Part shown: positions 17,691 through 25,622 of the stretch, one piece after another
How positions within the stretch are numbered: position 1 is the stretch's first letter
How the letters are laid out: the number at the start of each line of letters is the position of its first letter
Position numbers and translations under genes: made by a program
NCBI GenBank assembly: GCA_013361095.1
Contig: JAATWA010000001.1
Span: 3,131,001 to 3,195,000, forward strand
Direction: 5' to 3'
From: Pseudanabaena biceps
GTDB lineage: Bacteria > Cyanobacteriota > Cyanobacteriia > Pseudanabaenales > Pseudanabaenaceae
Length of the DNA stretch: 64,000 nucleotides
The notes under the pieces: model-generated
Database searches by the model: none
Told to the model about the DNA's origin: nothing
The model's input: the letters and a program-made list of their open reading frames with translations, nothing else

Positions 17691-18398
17691 CTACTGATAT
17701 CCGACAGAAAAGGTTTGAGGCTGATAGATCGCATCTTGGCAATTGCCAATCCATCTTACTACCAGTTCACCTGTTGGTCTAATGTCTATAATTTCTCCCT
17801 GAAGTTCCTGCCCATTGATATTTTTGCGAATCTGGCGATCGCTGAGCATTTCTAGATATTCAGCCAAAATAAACTGCATTCCAAGCTGATTATAGGTTTG
17901 TTCACCTAGTTCAAGTCCCGATCGCACCACTTCAATTAGTTCATCCATACTGGATAAAGTGGTGGGTAATTCGCCCAAAGCGATCGCGCCATCAGGCACT
18001 TCATTTGTCCAATTAATCCCGATCCCCACTACTGCATAAACAATTTTATCGGCTTCAATTCTTGTCTCCGTGAGAATGCCCCCTAATTTACGGCGATCTA
18101 TGAGCAGATCATTAAGCCATTTGATTTTGACATTTGCCCCTGTCTCGTTGAGCTTCTTGGCAATGCCCCAAGCTGACCACAAAGTGATTTGATGGGCATT
18201 TACGGCAGCTAGGTCGGGTTGCAAAATGATCGACATAAATAGTCCACCCAAGTCAGATTGCCAGATATGCCCACGTTGCCCACGACCTTTGGTTTGTCGC
18301 TTTGCGGTGATGATGGTATGAGATGAGACTTCAGCGCGATCGATTAATCGCCAAGCTTCATTATTAGTAGAGTCAACTTCTTCGTATTTGATAATCAC
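17691..18398 (-). CDS. birA: Biotin--[acetyl-CoA-carboxylase] ligase
   Basis: Attaches biotin to the carboxyl-carrier protein of acetyl-CoA carboxylase. Catalytic loop KGRGQRGHIWQS and core motifs WLNDLLIDRRKLGGILTE and VVGIGINWTN are intact. There is no N-terminal HTH, so it is a monofunctional ligase of 235 residues. I place the start at the GTG at 18398 (VIIKYEEVDSTN); the frame is open to 18458 but that part encodes hairpin repeat sequence. Confidence 0.92.
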   Translation of the reverse strand: MIIKYEEVDSTNNEAWRLIDRAEVSSHTIITAKRQTKGRGQRGHIWQSDLGGLFMSIILQPDLAAVNAHQITLWSAWGIAKKLNETGANVKIKWLNDLLIDRRKLGGILTETRIEADKIVYAVVGIGINWTNEVPDGAIALGELPTTLSSMDELIEVVRSGLELGEQTYNQLGMQFILAEYLEMLSDRQIRKNINGQELQGEIIDIRPTGELVVRWIGNCQDAIYQPQTFSVGYQ

Positions 18399-18420
18399 AT
18401 TTTTTCCGCAAATTGCTGTA

Positions 18421-18474
18421 AAACCTAAGAATTGATTGGCGGCGCGGAGCGCCGCCAATCAATATCTTGGGTTT
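18421..18474. repeat. Family A hairpin, GGA loop
   Basis: Core 15-base arms ATTGATTGGCGGCGC around GGA, extended by AAACCTAAGA/TCTTGGGTTT with one bulge and one wobble. Close in sequence to the hairpin at 36995. Confidence 0.88.
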
Positions 18475-18576
18475 TGATTTGTCTCAAGACGAGTGACTGT
18501 TGCTGTACAAGCTACAAAATGTCTATTTTTGAACAGTTTAGACAATAATGAGAACAATAGCTTGGAGAATCGAGAG

Positions 18577-20313
18577 ATGAGCGAACCAGTTGGTTATATC
18601 TTGGGAACAAAAGACGCTACGCCCCTAGAATTTTGGGTGGCAGTTAGTGATGGCAAGGTCTTGCGCCTTGATGATGTTGTGCAAGTAAAAACTAATCGCC
18701 CCGACAAAAAAGGGATTGTCAATTTTTATGGTGTAGTCGATCATGTGCGAACCCTTCATGAAGGCACGCAATTTGATACGGATACATTTCTCGTCACCAA
18801 TGGCAGTATGCCCGTCAATATTTCCTATGCGGCACATATCCAAGTTACCCGCATTGAGCCTGAAGAATATTTGCCGCCACAACCGAGTGATGCTGTCTAC
18901 TTAGCTGAAGATGAAAATCTCAGATTTGCGTTGAATTTTGATGGAATGGAGCAACGTATTTCCGCAGGGATCATGAGAAATGGAAGTACGGCTTATCTCA
19001 ATTATGAATTTATCGATGGCACAAAGGGAGCGCACGTCAATATTTCGGGAATTTCAGGGGTAGCTACTAAGACATCCTTTGCTTTATTTTTACTACATTC
19101 TATTTTTAATTCTTCAGCATTAGGTTCCAAAAGAGCTAATACTAAAGCCTTGATTTTTAATGTTAAGGCTGAGGATTTATTTTTCTTAGATAAACCTAAC
19201 AACAAAATGCGTGAAGACGATCGCCGTACTTATCAAGCCCTTGATCTGCCCGTAGAGCCATTTCGCGATGTCAGGTTTTGTGTTGCTCCTAAGAAAAACA
19301 CCTTAGCGGTCGAGCCGCACCTTGATCAGCGTTCTGATAATATCTTTCCGTATCTTTGGGGAATGCGAGAATTTTGTCGCGATCGCCTATTTCGATTTCT
19401 GTTTGCGGGGGACGATCTAGAGAGGGGAAATATGGGCTTTTTGGTAGGAATTGTGGAAGAGCGTCTAGCCAGATTAGCAACTGATAATGATAAACATGAT
19501 ATAAAAATGGGCTTTTTGCCTAGAGCTAGCCTTGAACCCGATGATGAATATGGGGAAGAGGGCAAAGACAAGGTGGAAACCTTTCGTGATTTGATTGAGT
19601 TTTTGGAATATAAGTTGGTGGAAGATCCCGATCCCAAGTGGCTTGGTAGAAATGCACCTGCAACGGCGGAAGCCCTAACCCGCCGTCTCTGGGGAATTGC
19701 GGATGAGATCGGGCATTTAGTGCGTGGCGATATTCCTGCGGAGGAGTTGCAAAAATATAAGCTCGATCCCCTTGCGGCGGAATATCAGCTAACGATCGCT
19801 GACATCAATAAACTCGGTAGCAAAGCTCAAAAGTTTGTGGTGGGCGTATTGTTGCAAAAGTTGTTTATCGAAAAGGAAAAACGTGGTCAATATCCCGTCA
19901 TATTTATCGTGCTTGATGAGTTAAATAAATACGCACCCAAGGAAGGACGCAGCCCCATTAAAGACCTATTAGTAGAAATTGCGGAACGGGGGCGATCGCT
20001 AGGGATTATCTTGATTGGCGCACAACAAACAGCTTCAGAGGTAGAGCGTCGTGTGGTGGGACAAGCGGCGGTGCGGGTGGTTGGTCGCCTCGACTCTGCG
20101 GAAGTTGAGCGTCCTGAATACAACTTTTTAACTGGTGCTTGTCGTAAGCGATCGCTACTCCTTAAGTCTGGCAGTATGTTTATCCATCAACCTGAAGTTC
20201 CTTCACCTTTGTTAGTTGGATTTCCATTTCCTGCCTATGCTACTAGGCTGGGCGAAGTGCAAATTAACGAAACCGAAGAAAAGCTTCTCAAAAGCAAAGT
20301 CAAACGACTTTAA
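18577..20313 (+). CDS. HerA-like ATP-binding protein (DUF87)
   Basis: FtsK/HerA-superfamily ATPase of 578 residues. An N-terminal beta domain (about residues 1-130) precedes a variant Walker A, GISGVATKTS at 158-167, and a Walker B VIFIVLDELNKYAP. The C-terminus has the arginine-rich RVVGQAAVRVVGRL stretch. HerA proteins work with the nuclease NurA in DNA end resection or in defence systems, but no nurA is adjacent. The start is the ATG preceded by GGAGA; an upstream in-frame start adds 28 unlikely residues. The Walker A lacks the usual Gly before Lys. Confidence 0.82.
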   Translation: MSEPVGYILGTKDATPLEFWVAVSDGKVLRLDDVVQVKTNRPDKKGIVNFYGVVDHVRTLHEGTQFDTDTFLVTNGSMPVNISYAAHIQVTRIEPEEYLPPQPSDAVYLAEDENLRFALNFDGMEQRISAGIMRNGSTAYLNYEFIDGTKGAHVNISGISGVATKTSFALFLLHSIFNSSALGSKRANTKALIFNVKAEDLFFLDKPNNKMREDDRRTYQALDLPVEPFRDVRFCVAPKKNTLAVEPHLDQRSDNIFPYLWGMREFCRDRLFRFLFAGDDLERGNMGFLVGIVEERLARLATDNDKHDIKMGFLPRASLEPDDEYGEEGKDKVETFRDLIEFLEYKLVEDPDPKWLGRNAPATAEALTRRLWGIADEIGHLVRGDIPAEELQKYKLDPLAAEYQLTIADINKLGSKAQKFVVGVLLQKLFIEKEKRGQYPVIFIVLDELNKYAPKEGRSPIKDLLVEIAERGRSLGIILIGAQQTASEVERRVVGQAAVRVVGRLDSAEVERPEYNFLTGACRKRSLLLKSGSMFIHQPEVPSPLLVGFPFPAYATRLGEVQINETEEKLLKSKVKRL

Positions 20314-20319
20314 TTAGAT

Positions 20320-20354
20320 AATTAATGGGCGGCGCGGAGCGCCGCCCATTAATT
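20320..20354. repeat. Hairpin AATTAATGGGCGGCGC, GGA loop
   Basis: Perfect 16-base arms directly after the HerA-like gene. Confidence 0.9.
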
Positions 20355-20366
20355 CTTGGGTTCGTA

Positions 20367-20462
20367 TACAACAATTTCAGATCCGAAGCAATAATTTTTG
20401 AAAGGGTTGCAAAGCAACCCTTTCAAAAATTATTGCTTCGGATCTTAGCGCAAAGCGCTGTA
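20367..20462 (+). mobile_element. Family B-like element (96 bp)
   Basis: Ends TACAAC and GCTGTA. The central hairpin 20379-20445 has perfect 32-base arms, the longest here, with an AAA loop; AGCGC-AAA-GCGCT forms a second small hairpin at the right end. Confidence 0.78.
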
Positions 20463-20465
20463 AGA

Positions 20466-22178
20466 CTAAAAGTTGCTGATTTGCAGCGAAAATAGAAGAC
20501 TTTGAGCTGGCTCTGAATTGATAGAGTTATTGATAGAATTTAATTGTACCGCCCATTCTAGCTTTGCTCGAATACTAGAACCTAGCTCCCATCTTAGCCC
20601 TAAGCCAGCACTGGCTAGCAACCCCGAAAAATTATTGGGACTATTGCTCCAAACCTGACCAACATCTATAAATGGAGTGATTTGTAATAAACCGATCGCA
20701 GGATTGCTCCATACAGGTAATCTAAACTCTACTGTCCCCACGACACCACTATCACCGACATAGAGATTTTGCTGATATCCGCGAATTGAATCAAGTCCCC
20801 CAATGCCAAATTTTTCGATGGGTAATAGAGCTTTATCGGTTAGCTGAGTTCCTAATCTGACAATCGAAATAGTATTTTTGCCCAGAGACTGGATCCATTG
20901 AAACTGTCCTTGCCAGCTCAAAAAACGACCATCAACACCGCGATCATTAACGGTTGCACCGAGGATTCCTAATCCTAAACTAAGCTGCGATCGCGCTGCT
21001 AATACACGATTAATACTGCGGTCAATCCATTCTTGACTAAATCGCAATACATTCACTGCCGATCTGCCATTGTCGGCTCCCAAAGAAAAAGAGAAAGGAA
21101 CATTACCGAGTAAAAAGTCTCGACTTTCTCTAGATTCAAAGTTAATCCCTAGCGATATCTCACTGGTGGGTTGTCGCAATAGAAAGTATCGATAGCCAAG
21201 AGTTGATGATTGCGTCCGACTATTAATGTCAATCGCTGCAAACTTGGGGGTGATAATGCGACTGGTGTTGTAGTTATAGCGAAACTGAAGCTCATTGTGC
21301 CAGTCTAGGGGCAAGTTATACTGGATGCCATAGCGTCGCGTTCCTTCGGTTCCACCAAGATCGAGACTGAGATTATCGCCTAGTCCTGTGAAATTGCGAT
21401 CGCCAATAGATCCATACAATCCGATCTCACCCACTGTAGGAGATTCGCGGCTCTCGATAGTAGCTGAAGCTATCCAAGATGGATTTTCTTGCAGCGTGAC
21501 TTCTAAAATACTGCGTCCGACGCTTGTGCCAGCCTTGAGTTCGGCTTGAACTGAATTAAATAGCGAATCTAATTGCAGCAGTTGCAAACCTGATTCGAGA
21601 TTACGGATGTTGACGGGGCGCTTACCTGCTTGACTTAGGCGCGATTGCACATATCCTTCTTGCAGTCGTGATAAGCCCTTAATATCAATTCTTTCTAACT
21701 CACCTTCGATAATCTGAATCGAAATGATACCCTTATCAAAATCCTGTAATTGTGCTGGCAAAAATGCACCCGAAGTCAAATAGCCACGGGTAGTATAAAG
21801 GTCGGTAATCGTGGAACGAATCGCCAACAAATCTTGAATAGTTGCCGCTTTATCAAGATAAATGGCTACAGCTTCCTGTAATTCGGCTTCCGAAAAAATT
21901 GTGCTACCTAAAACTCTAATCTGGCGCACAGTCACCTTAATCTGTGGCTCCTTTGTATCGATTGGTTGAGGTTGAGAAGGAACTCTGGAAGGTGATTCTG
22001 GTAATGGTAATAGATTGGGAATCTCTGGTTTGAGCAGCGACTCTGGTAGTTGGGGTAGTCGATTTGGCTCAGTGGGCTTTATTACTGGCTGCGCGATCAC
22101 TTCTGAATTAATCAAAATTAATTCTAGAAGTAATTTTAAAAGTGATATAACTAAGAAATTAAAACTTGCTGTTGGCAA
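20466..22178 (-). CDS. ShlB/FhaC/HecB-family TpsB outer-membrane pore
   Basis: Two-partner secretion pore of 570 residues. An N-terminal signal, a Pro-rich linker (residues 40-75), a POTRA pair (VTVRQIRVLGSTIFSEAELQ to LEVTLQENP) and a 16-strand barrel with the conserved SIRGYQ motif; it ends in Phe as outer-membrane proteins do. It would export a TpsA adhesin or hemolysin, but none is encoded nearby. Confidence 0.9.
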   Translation of the reverse strand: MPTASFNFLVISLLKLLLELILINSEVIAQPVIKPTEPNRLPQLPESLLKPEIPNLLPLPESPSRVPSQPQPIDTKEPQIKVTVRQIRVLGSTIFSEAELQEAVAIYLDKAATIQDLLAIRSTITDLYTTRGYLTSGAFLPAQLQDFDKGIISIQIIEGELERIDIKGLSRLQEGYVQSRLSQAGKRPVNIRNLESGLQLLQLDSLFNSVQAELKAGTSVGRSILEVTLQENPSWIASATIESRESPTVGEIGLYGSIGDRNFTGLGDNLSLDLGGTEGTRRYGIQYNLPLDWHNELQFRYNYNTSRIITPKFAAIDINSRTQSSTLGYRYFLLRQPTSEISLGINFESRESRDFLLGNVPFSFSLGADNGRSAVNVLRFSQEWIDRSINRVLAARSQLSLGLGILGATVNDRGVDGRFLSWQGQFQWIQSLGKNTISIVRLGTQLTDKALLPIEKFGIGGLDSIRGYQQNLYVGDSGVVGTVEFRLPVWSNPAIGLLQITPFIDVGQVWSNSPNNFSGLLASAGLGLRWELGSSIRAKLEWAVQLNSINNSINSEPAQSLLFSLQISNF

Positions 22179-22257
22179 CTTCTTGAGAAGTGAGCGTTAG
22201 ATTTTGTCACAGCATACCGCAAAACTTAGCTATAGCTACTTATAGACTCAATAGACA

Positions 22258-22388
22258 CAGCAATTCTCATTATAAAAATTGGTTTTGTGAAAGCCAGCTT
22301 TAGGCTGGCTTTCACAAAACCAATTTGGGGATTTTCAGTGCCGAAGGTGCTGAAAATCCCCAAATTGGTTTCATAATGAGAATTGCTG
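22258..22388. mobile_element. Family C element, copy 1 (131 bp)
   Basis: Perfect 16-base terminal inverted repeats (CAGCAATTCTCATTAT and its complement). Inside are two hairpins: 22276-22326 (23-base arms, 5-base loop) and 22320-22368 (23-base arms with two wobbles, GAA loop), sharing CCAATTT. Together they could fold as a cloverleaf-like cruciform. Confidence 0.82.
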
Positions 22389-22421
22389 CTTAAGAGACTG
22401 TACAAACTAGGAGTAAAAATT

Positions 22422-22640
22422 ATGGGCGAGTCCAAACGTCGTAAGCAGGTAATGGGCGAAGAATATGGCAAAAATGAGCCGATCGCCTCTTGGATTCCTT
22501 TTTTGACCAAAGAGAAGGCTGCCAAATTTGTAGAAGTCTCCACCCAAGGCGCTTGGTATGGCATTGGAGGAATGGTGGTCATTTGGATCACCATTCGCTT
22601 TGTTGGCCCCGCTTTTGGATGGTGGGAGTTGGCAGATTAA
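22422..22640 (+). CDS. DUF2839 family protein
   Basis: 72-residue cyanobacterial protein: MGESKRRKQVMGEEYG at the start, then a polar segment and one membrane helix (GIGGMVVIWITIRFVGPAFG) ending GWWELAD. The start ATG has AGGAG eight bases upstream. Three bases separate its stop from ispD, so they are probably one operon. Function unknown. Confidence 0.88.
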   Translation: MGESKRRKQVMGEEYGKNEPIASWIPFLTKEKAAKFVEVSTQGAWYGIGGMVVIWITIRFVGPAFGWWELAD

Positions 22641-22643
22641 TCT

Positions 22644-23333
22644 ATGACCTGTTATTTGTTGATCGCTGCGGCGGGTAGTGGTAAGCGCATGGGATCTGAT
22701 CGCAATAAACTGCTTCTAACTCTGCTGGGTAAACCAATTTTGCAATGGACTTTACAAGCCGCGATCGCATCTGAAGCGATCGCTTGGATCGGAGTCATGG
22801 CACAATCCCATGATTATCCAGAGTTTCAAAAAATTTTTAATACTCTAAATACCGATAAACCAATTCGGCTGATCCAAGGCGGCTCAACGCGCCAGCAATC
22901 AGTTTTTAACGGCTTGAATGCGCTGCCGCCCGAATGCGATCGCGTGCTGATCCATGACGGCGCTAGATGCCTTGCTACACCTGAGCTATTTAATCGCTGT
23001 GATGCTTCATTACGAACGATGCAGGGTTTTATTGTGGCTGTTCCTGTCAAAGACACGATTAAAGTAGTCAGTGGCTCGACGATTGTGGATACTCCCAATC
23101 GCGATCAACTTTGGGCGGCTCAAACTCCGCAAGGATTTCAGGCAGACTTAATTAAAAATGTGCATCTGACTGCCCAAGAACTAGGCTGGGAAGTCACTGA
23201 TGATGCAGCTTTATTTGAGAAGGTTGATTTGGCAGTACAGATCGTCATGGGTGAAGAAACCAATCTCAAAATCACCACACCTCAAGATCTGGCGATCGCA
23301 GAATTCATCCTTAAACAAAGAAATTACCAATAA
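22644..23333 (+). CDS. ispD: 2-C-methyl-D-erythritol 4-phosphate cytidylyltransferase
   Basis: MEP-pathway enzyme of 229 residues that makes CDP-methylerythritol. The nucleotide-binding motif AAAGSGKRMGSDRNK and the conserved HDGARC, PVKDTIK and TPQGF boxes are present. It follows the DUF2839 gene by three bases and ends at a bidirectional terminator. Confidence 0.95.
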   Translation: MTCYLLIAAAGSGKRMGSDRNKLLLTLLGKPILQWTLQAAIASEAIAWIGVMAQSHDYPEFQKIFNTLNTDKPIRLIQGGSTRQQSVFNGLNALPPECDRVLIHDGARCLATPELFNRCDASLRTMQGFIVAVPVKDTIKVVSGSTIVDTPNRDQLWAAQTPQGFQADLIKNVHLTAQELGWEVTDDAALFEKVDLAVQIVMGEETNLKITTPQDLAIAEFILKQRNYQ

Positions 23334-23365
23334 AAAAAGCGGCGCGTTGCGCCGCCTTTTTTTAT
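23330..23365. terminator. Bidirectional terminator between ispD and gmd
   Basis: Stem GCGGCGC/GCGCCGC with GTT loop, A7 before and T7 after, lying between convergent genes. Its core matches the hairpin repeats but it carries real T-tracts. Confidence 0.88.
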
Positions 23366-24312
23366 TGCTTAGCTTCGATCATCTTGGCAATAATTTCTTG
23401 CATCTCATGCTTCGCCTGCCATCCCAACTTCAGCTTAGCTTTACTCGGATCACCAGAGCTTTTCATGATTTCTGACGGACGAAATAGACTTTGATCAACG
23501 ACAATGCGATCGCTGGGATCAATGTCAAAATATGCAAATCCAGTCTCCACAAATTTCTGAAGACTATGGCTTTTTCCCGTAGCAATCACATAGTCATCGG
23601 CTTCAGGCTGCTGCAACATCAAATACATTGCTTCCACATAGTCATCAGCCCAACCCCAGTCTCTTTGGATGTTTGTATTGCCCAAAATTAATTTTTCGGG
23701 ACTGCCCTCCGCAATGCGACAAATTGTGGAAATGATCTTTTGCGTCACAAATCGTGAGGGTCTTAGGGGTGAGTCATGATTAAATAAAATCCCTGAACAG
23801 GCAAAAATATTATAGGCTTCGAGATAATTGGCAACTTCCCAAAAAGAGGCTGACTTGGCTACTGCGTAGGGACTACAAGGACGAAAAGGTGTTAGCTCAT
23901 TCGCAGCTAAATCGCCAGTATCGCCAAAGCATTCACTAGAACCAGCGTTATAAAATCTAATCGGTGCTTTAGTAAATCGAATCGCTTCTAGCAAATTCAA
24001 TGTGCCTGTGGCAATACTTTCTAAGGTTTCTACGGGTTGAGCAAAGGATAACCCAACTGAAGTTTGTCCCGCTAAGTTATAGACCTCATCAGGCTCGACT
24101 TTGATTAGCACCTGTAAGACACTACGAAAGTCGTTAAGAGACATTGACTCTAGTTTTACCTTATCTTTGACGCCCAAGGTTTCTAAATTACGAAATGAAG
24201 AAGCTTCTGCATCTCTTGATGTGCCATAGACAATATGTCCTTTGCTTAGCAATAGCGAAGCGAGGTAGGCTCCATCTTGCCCTGATATGCCGCAAATTAG
24301 TGATTTTTTCAT
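23362..24312 (-). CDS. gmd: GDP-mannose 4,6-dehydratase
   Basis: Extended SDR of 316 residues. Cofactor motif GISGQDGAYLASLL, catalytic YxxxK as SPYAVAK, and GSSECFG with the active-site Ser/Glu are present. The RDWGWADDYVEAM box is typical of Gmd. It produces GDP-4-keto-6-deoxymannose for fucose, rhamnose or related sugars in exopolysaccharide or LPS. No epimerase partner is adjacent. Slightly shorter than E. coli Gmd (about 370). Confidence 0.9.
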   Translation of the reverse strand: MKKSLICGISGQDGAYLASLLLSKGHIVYGTSRDAEASSFRNLETLGVKDKVKLESMSLNDFRSVLQVLIKVEPDEVYNLAGQTSVGLSFAQPVETLESIATGTLNLLEAIRFTKAPIRFYNAGSSECFGDTGDLAANELTPFRPCSPYAVAKSASFWEVANYLEAYNIFACSGILFNHDSPLRPSRFVTQKIISTICRIAEGSPEKLILGNTNIQRDWGWADDYVEAMYLMLQQPEADDYVIATGKSHSLQKFVETGFAYFDIDPSDRIVVDQSLFRPSEIMKSSGDPSKAKLKLGWQAKHEMQEIIAKMIEAKQ

Positions 24313-24373
24313 GGCAAGAGTAAGTATTTAGGCTTTAGGATACAGTGCTTTAAGACATCTTAAAGTTTAATTT

Positions 24374-24515
24374 TGAATAATTAGCAATGCGCGGCAAAGC
24401 CGCGCATTGCTAATTACTCCCTTCCCAGTGAAAAATTAGACGTGGCGGCGCTTCGCGCCGCCACGCTAGTTCTGGTTTTTTAATGTCTATTTTGATAGTG
24501 GGAAGGGAGTATTCA
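24374..24515. repeat. Family G palindrome interrupted by a D element
   Basis: Left arm 24374-24395 (TGAATAATTAGCAATGCG then CGGC), AAA loop, right arm 24399-24416 and its last four bases TTCA at 24512-24515. Removing the D element and one TA restores a perfect 22-base-arm palindrome. Confidence 0.85.
24416..24510 (+). mobile_element. Family D element, copy 2 (95 bp)
   Basis: Ends ACTCCCTTCCC and GGGAAGGGAGT, with TA at both junctions (24415-24416 and 24510-24511). Central hairpin 24441-24465, arms CGTGGCGGCGC, loop TTC. It sits inside the right arm of a family G palindrome. Confidence 0.85.
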
Positions 24516-24605
24516 CTGGTAATGGAGTAAATTGGTTTGATCCAGCGCTAAAATGAAACGATTATGAAAAAGCTTCTATAAATTTACACAGCATCCCCTA
24601 AGCTA

Positions 24606-24974
24606 ATGTCCGTAAAGCCTGAATTCAGTTCTCCAGAATATTCTGACAGTAAAGCAACGCTAACACCTCCCGCAAACGTTAAGTCCAAAATCAAAACCGA
24701 GTATTTGCAGATTGTTACTACTACTTTTATTACAGTGTTCGTCGCCGAGATTGGGGACAAAACCCAACTAACGACCCTGATGATTGCAGCTCAGTCTCAC
24801 CAGCCTTGGATTGTATTTGTCGGAGCTGCGATCGCTTTAGTTTCCACGAGCTTGTTAGGGGTAATGGCTGGTAAGTGGTTGAGCAAGACTTTTTCACCTA
24901 GTTTGCTCAATACGTTGGCGGGGCTGAGCTTTTTGGTGCTATCCCTCAGCCTTTTATGGGAAGCAGTTTCATAG
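24606..24974 (+). CDS. Half-size UPF0016 (GDT1/TMEM165) Mn exporter subunit 1
   Basis: 122 residues, with about 38 polar N-terminal residues and then three membrane helices. The family motif is EIGDKTQL in helix 1. Full-size relatives, such as cyanobacterial Mnx, carry two such halves in one chain; here each half is its own gene, the second being 97 bases downstream. The pair probably forms a hetero-oligomeric manganese (or calcium/manganese) exporter, like the hemi-exchangers (Hmx) described in some cyanobacteria. Confidence 0.85.
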   Translation: MSVKPEFSSPEYSDSKATLTPPANVKSKIKTEYLQIVTTTFITVFVAEIGDKTQLTTLMIAAQSHQPWIVFVGAAIALVSTSLLGVMAGKWLSKTFSPSLLNTLAGLSFLVLSLSLLWEAVS

Positions 24975-25015
24975 AAGAATCTAGTAGCGGCGCAAAGCGC
25001 CGCTACTAGATTCTT
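24975..25015. repeat. Hairpin AAGAATCTAGTAGCGGCGC, AAA loop
   Basis: Perfect 19-base arms lying between the two UPF0016 halves; followed at 25026-25041 by the small AGGCGC-AAA-GCGCTT hairpin. Confidence 0.88.
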
Positions 25016-25071
25016 GGGTTTTGAGAAGGCGCAAAGCGCTTTATTTTAGAAAAATATTGGTAGGGAAAATT

Positions 25072-25353
25072 ATGGACTGGCAATTATTATTTTTAAGCTT
25101 TAGTACGATCTTTTTGTCAGAGCTAGGGGACAAAAGCCAGTTGGCAACCATGAGCTTGAGCGGAAATTCTGCTGCGCCTAGATATGTATTCATTGGCTCG
25201 GCTTCAGCCCTACTGCTGGCAAGTGCGCTAGGTGTGTTTCTTGGTGATAGCATCTCTGAATTTTTGCCAACCAGACTACTCAAAGCGATCGCGGCAGGGT
25301 TATTTGCCATCATCGCTATGCGGCTATTTATGTTTAATGATAATGAGTCATAG
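25072..25353 (+). CDS. Half-size UPF0016 Mn exporter subunit 2
   Basis: 93 residues, three membrane helices, motif SELGDKSQLATM in helix 1, matching the second repeat of two-domain UPF0016 proteins. The start is the ATG of MDWQLLFLSF, preceded by AGGG; an upstream in-frame ATG at 25021 would add repeat-derived residues. Co-transcribed with the first half unless the intervening hairpin attenuates read-through. Confidence 0.85.
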   Translation: MDWQLLFLSFSTIFLSELGDKSQLATMSLSGNSAAPRYVFIGSASALLLASALGVFLGDSISEFLPTRLLKAIAAGLFAIIAMRLFMFNDNES

Positions 25354-25458
25354 CATTGGCAAAGGGGCTAACAAACCAACTACCCTGACTGTCATGATTG
25401 ACAAATAACTACAATATGTGACATTTCCTTGCTTTTTTCATACAATAAATTGAGTGGA

Positions 25459-25580
25459 TTAGCTTTCTTGAGATTAAAACTATAGCTAAGTGACTTGCTA
25501 TTAATTAAAGTCATAATCTCGTCTTCTCGACTGTCGTCCTGTGGAAAGTATCGACCGCGAGTAGAACACAAGAAAGCTAA
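25459..25580 (+). ncRNA. Candidate structured 5' leader RNA
   Basis: A 12-base perfect closing stem TTAGCTTTCTTG/CAAGAAAGCTAA (25459-25470 with 25569-25580) encloses two further stems: GAGATTA/TAATCTC (25470-25476 with 25514-25520) and TCTTCTCG/CGAGTAGA (25522-25529 with 25558-25565, one mismatch) containing GTCG/CGAC. This looks like a three-way junction 43 bases before the start of the peptidoglycan-binding gene. I cannot match it to a known riboswitch. Confidence 0.5.
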
Positions 25581-25622
25581 AGGTCTGGGCTAGTAACACC
25601 TTTATTATGGAAGCTTAATTAC

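Noticed and set aside
18577..20313. HerA-like gene as part of a HerA-NurA or HerA-SIR2 defence pair
   Set aside because: Neighbours are birA and a TpsB pore with no nuclease or SIR2 gene, so no defence operon is supported here.
20466..22178. Two-partner secretion operon with a TpsA adhesin
   Set aside because: No filamentous haemagglutinin-type gene is present on either side of the pore gene.
25459..25580. Leader identified as a known c-di-AMP (ydaO) riboswitch
   Set aside because: The conserved GGGGGACCC-type core expected for that class is absent, so it is left unclassified.
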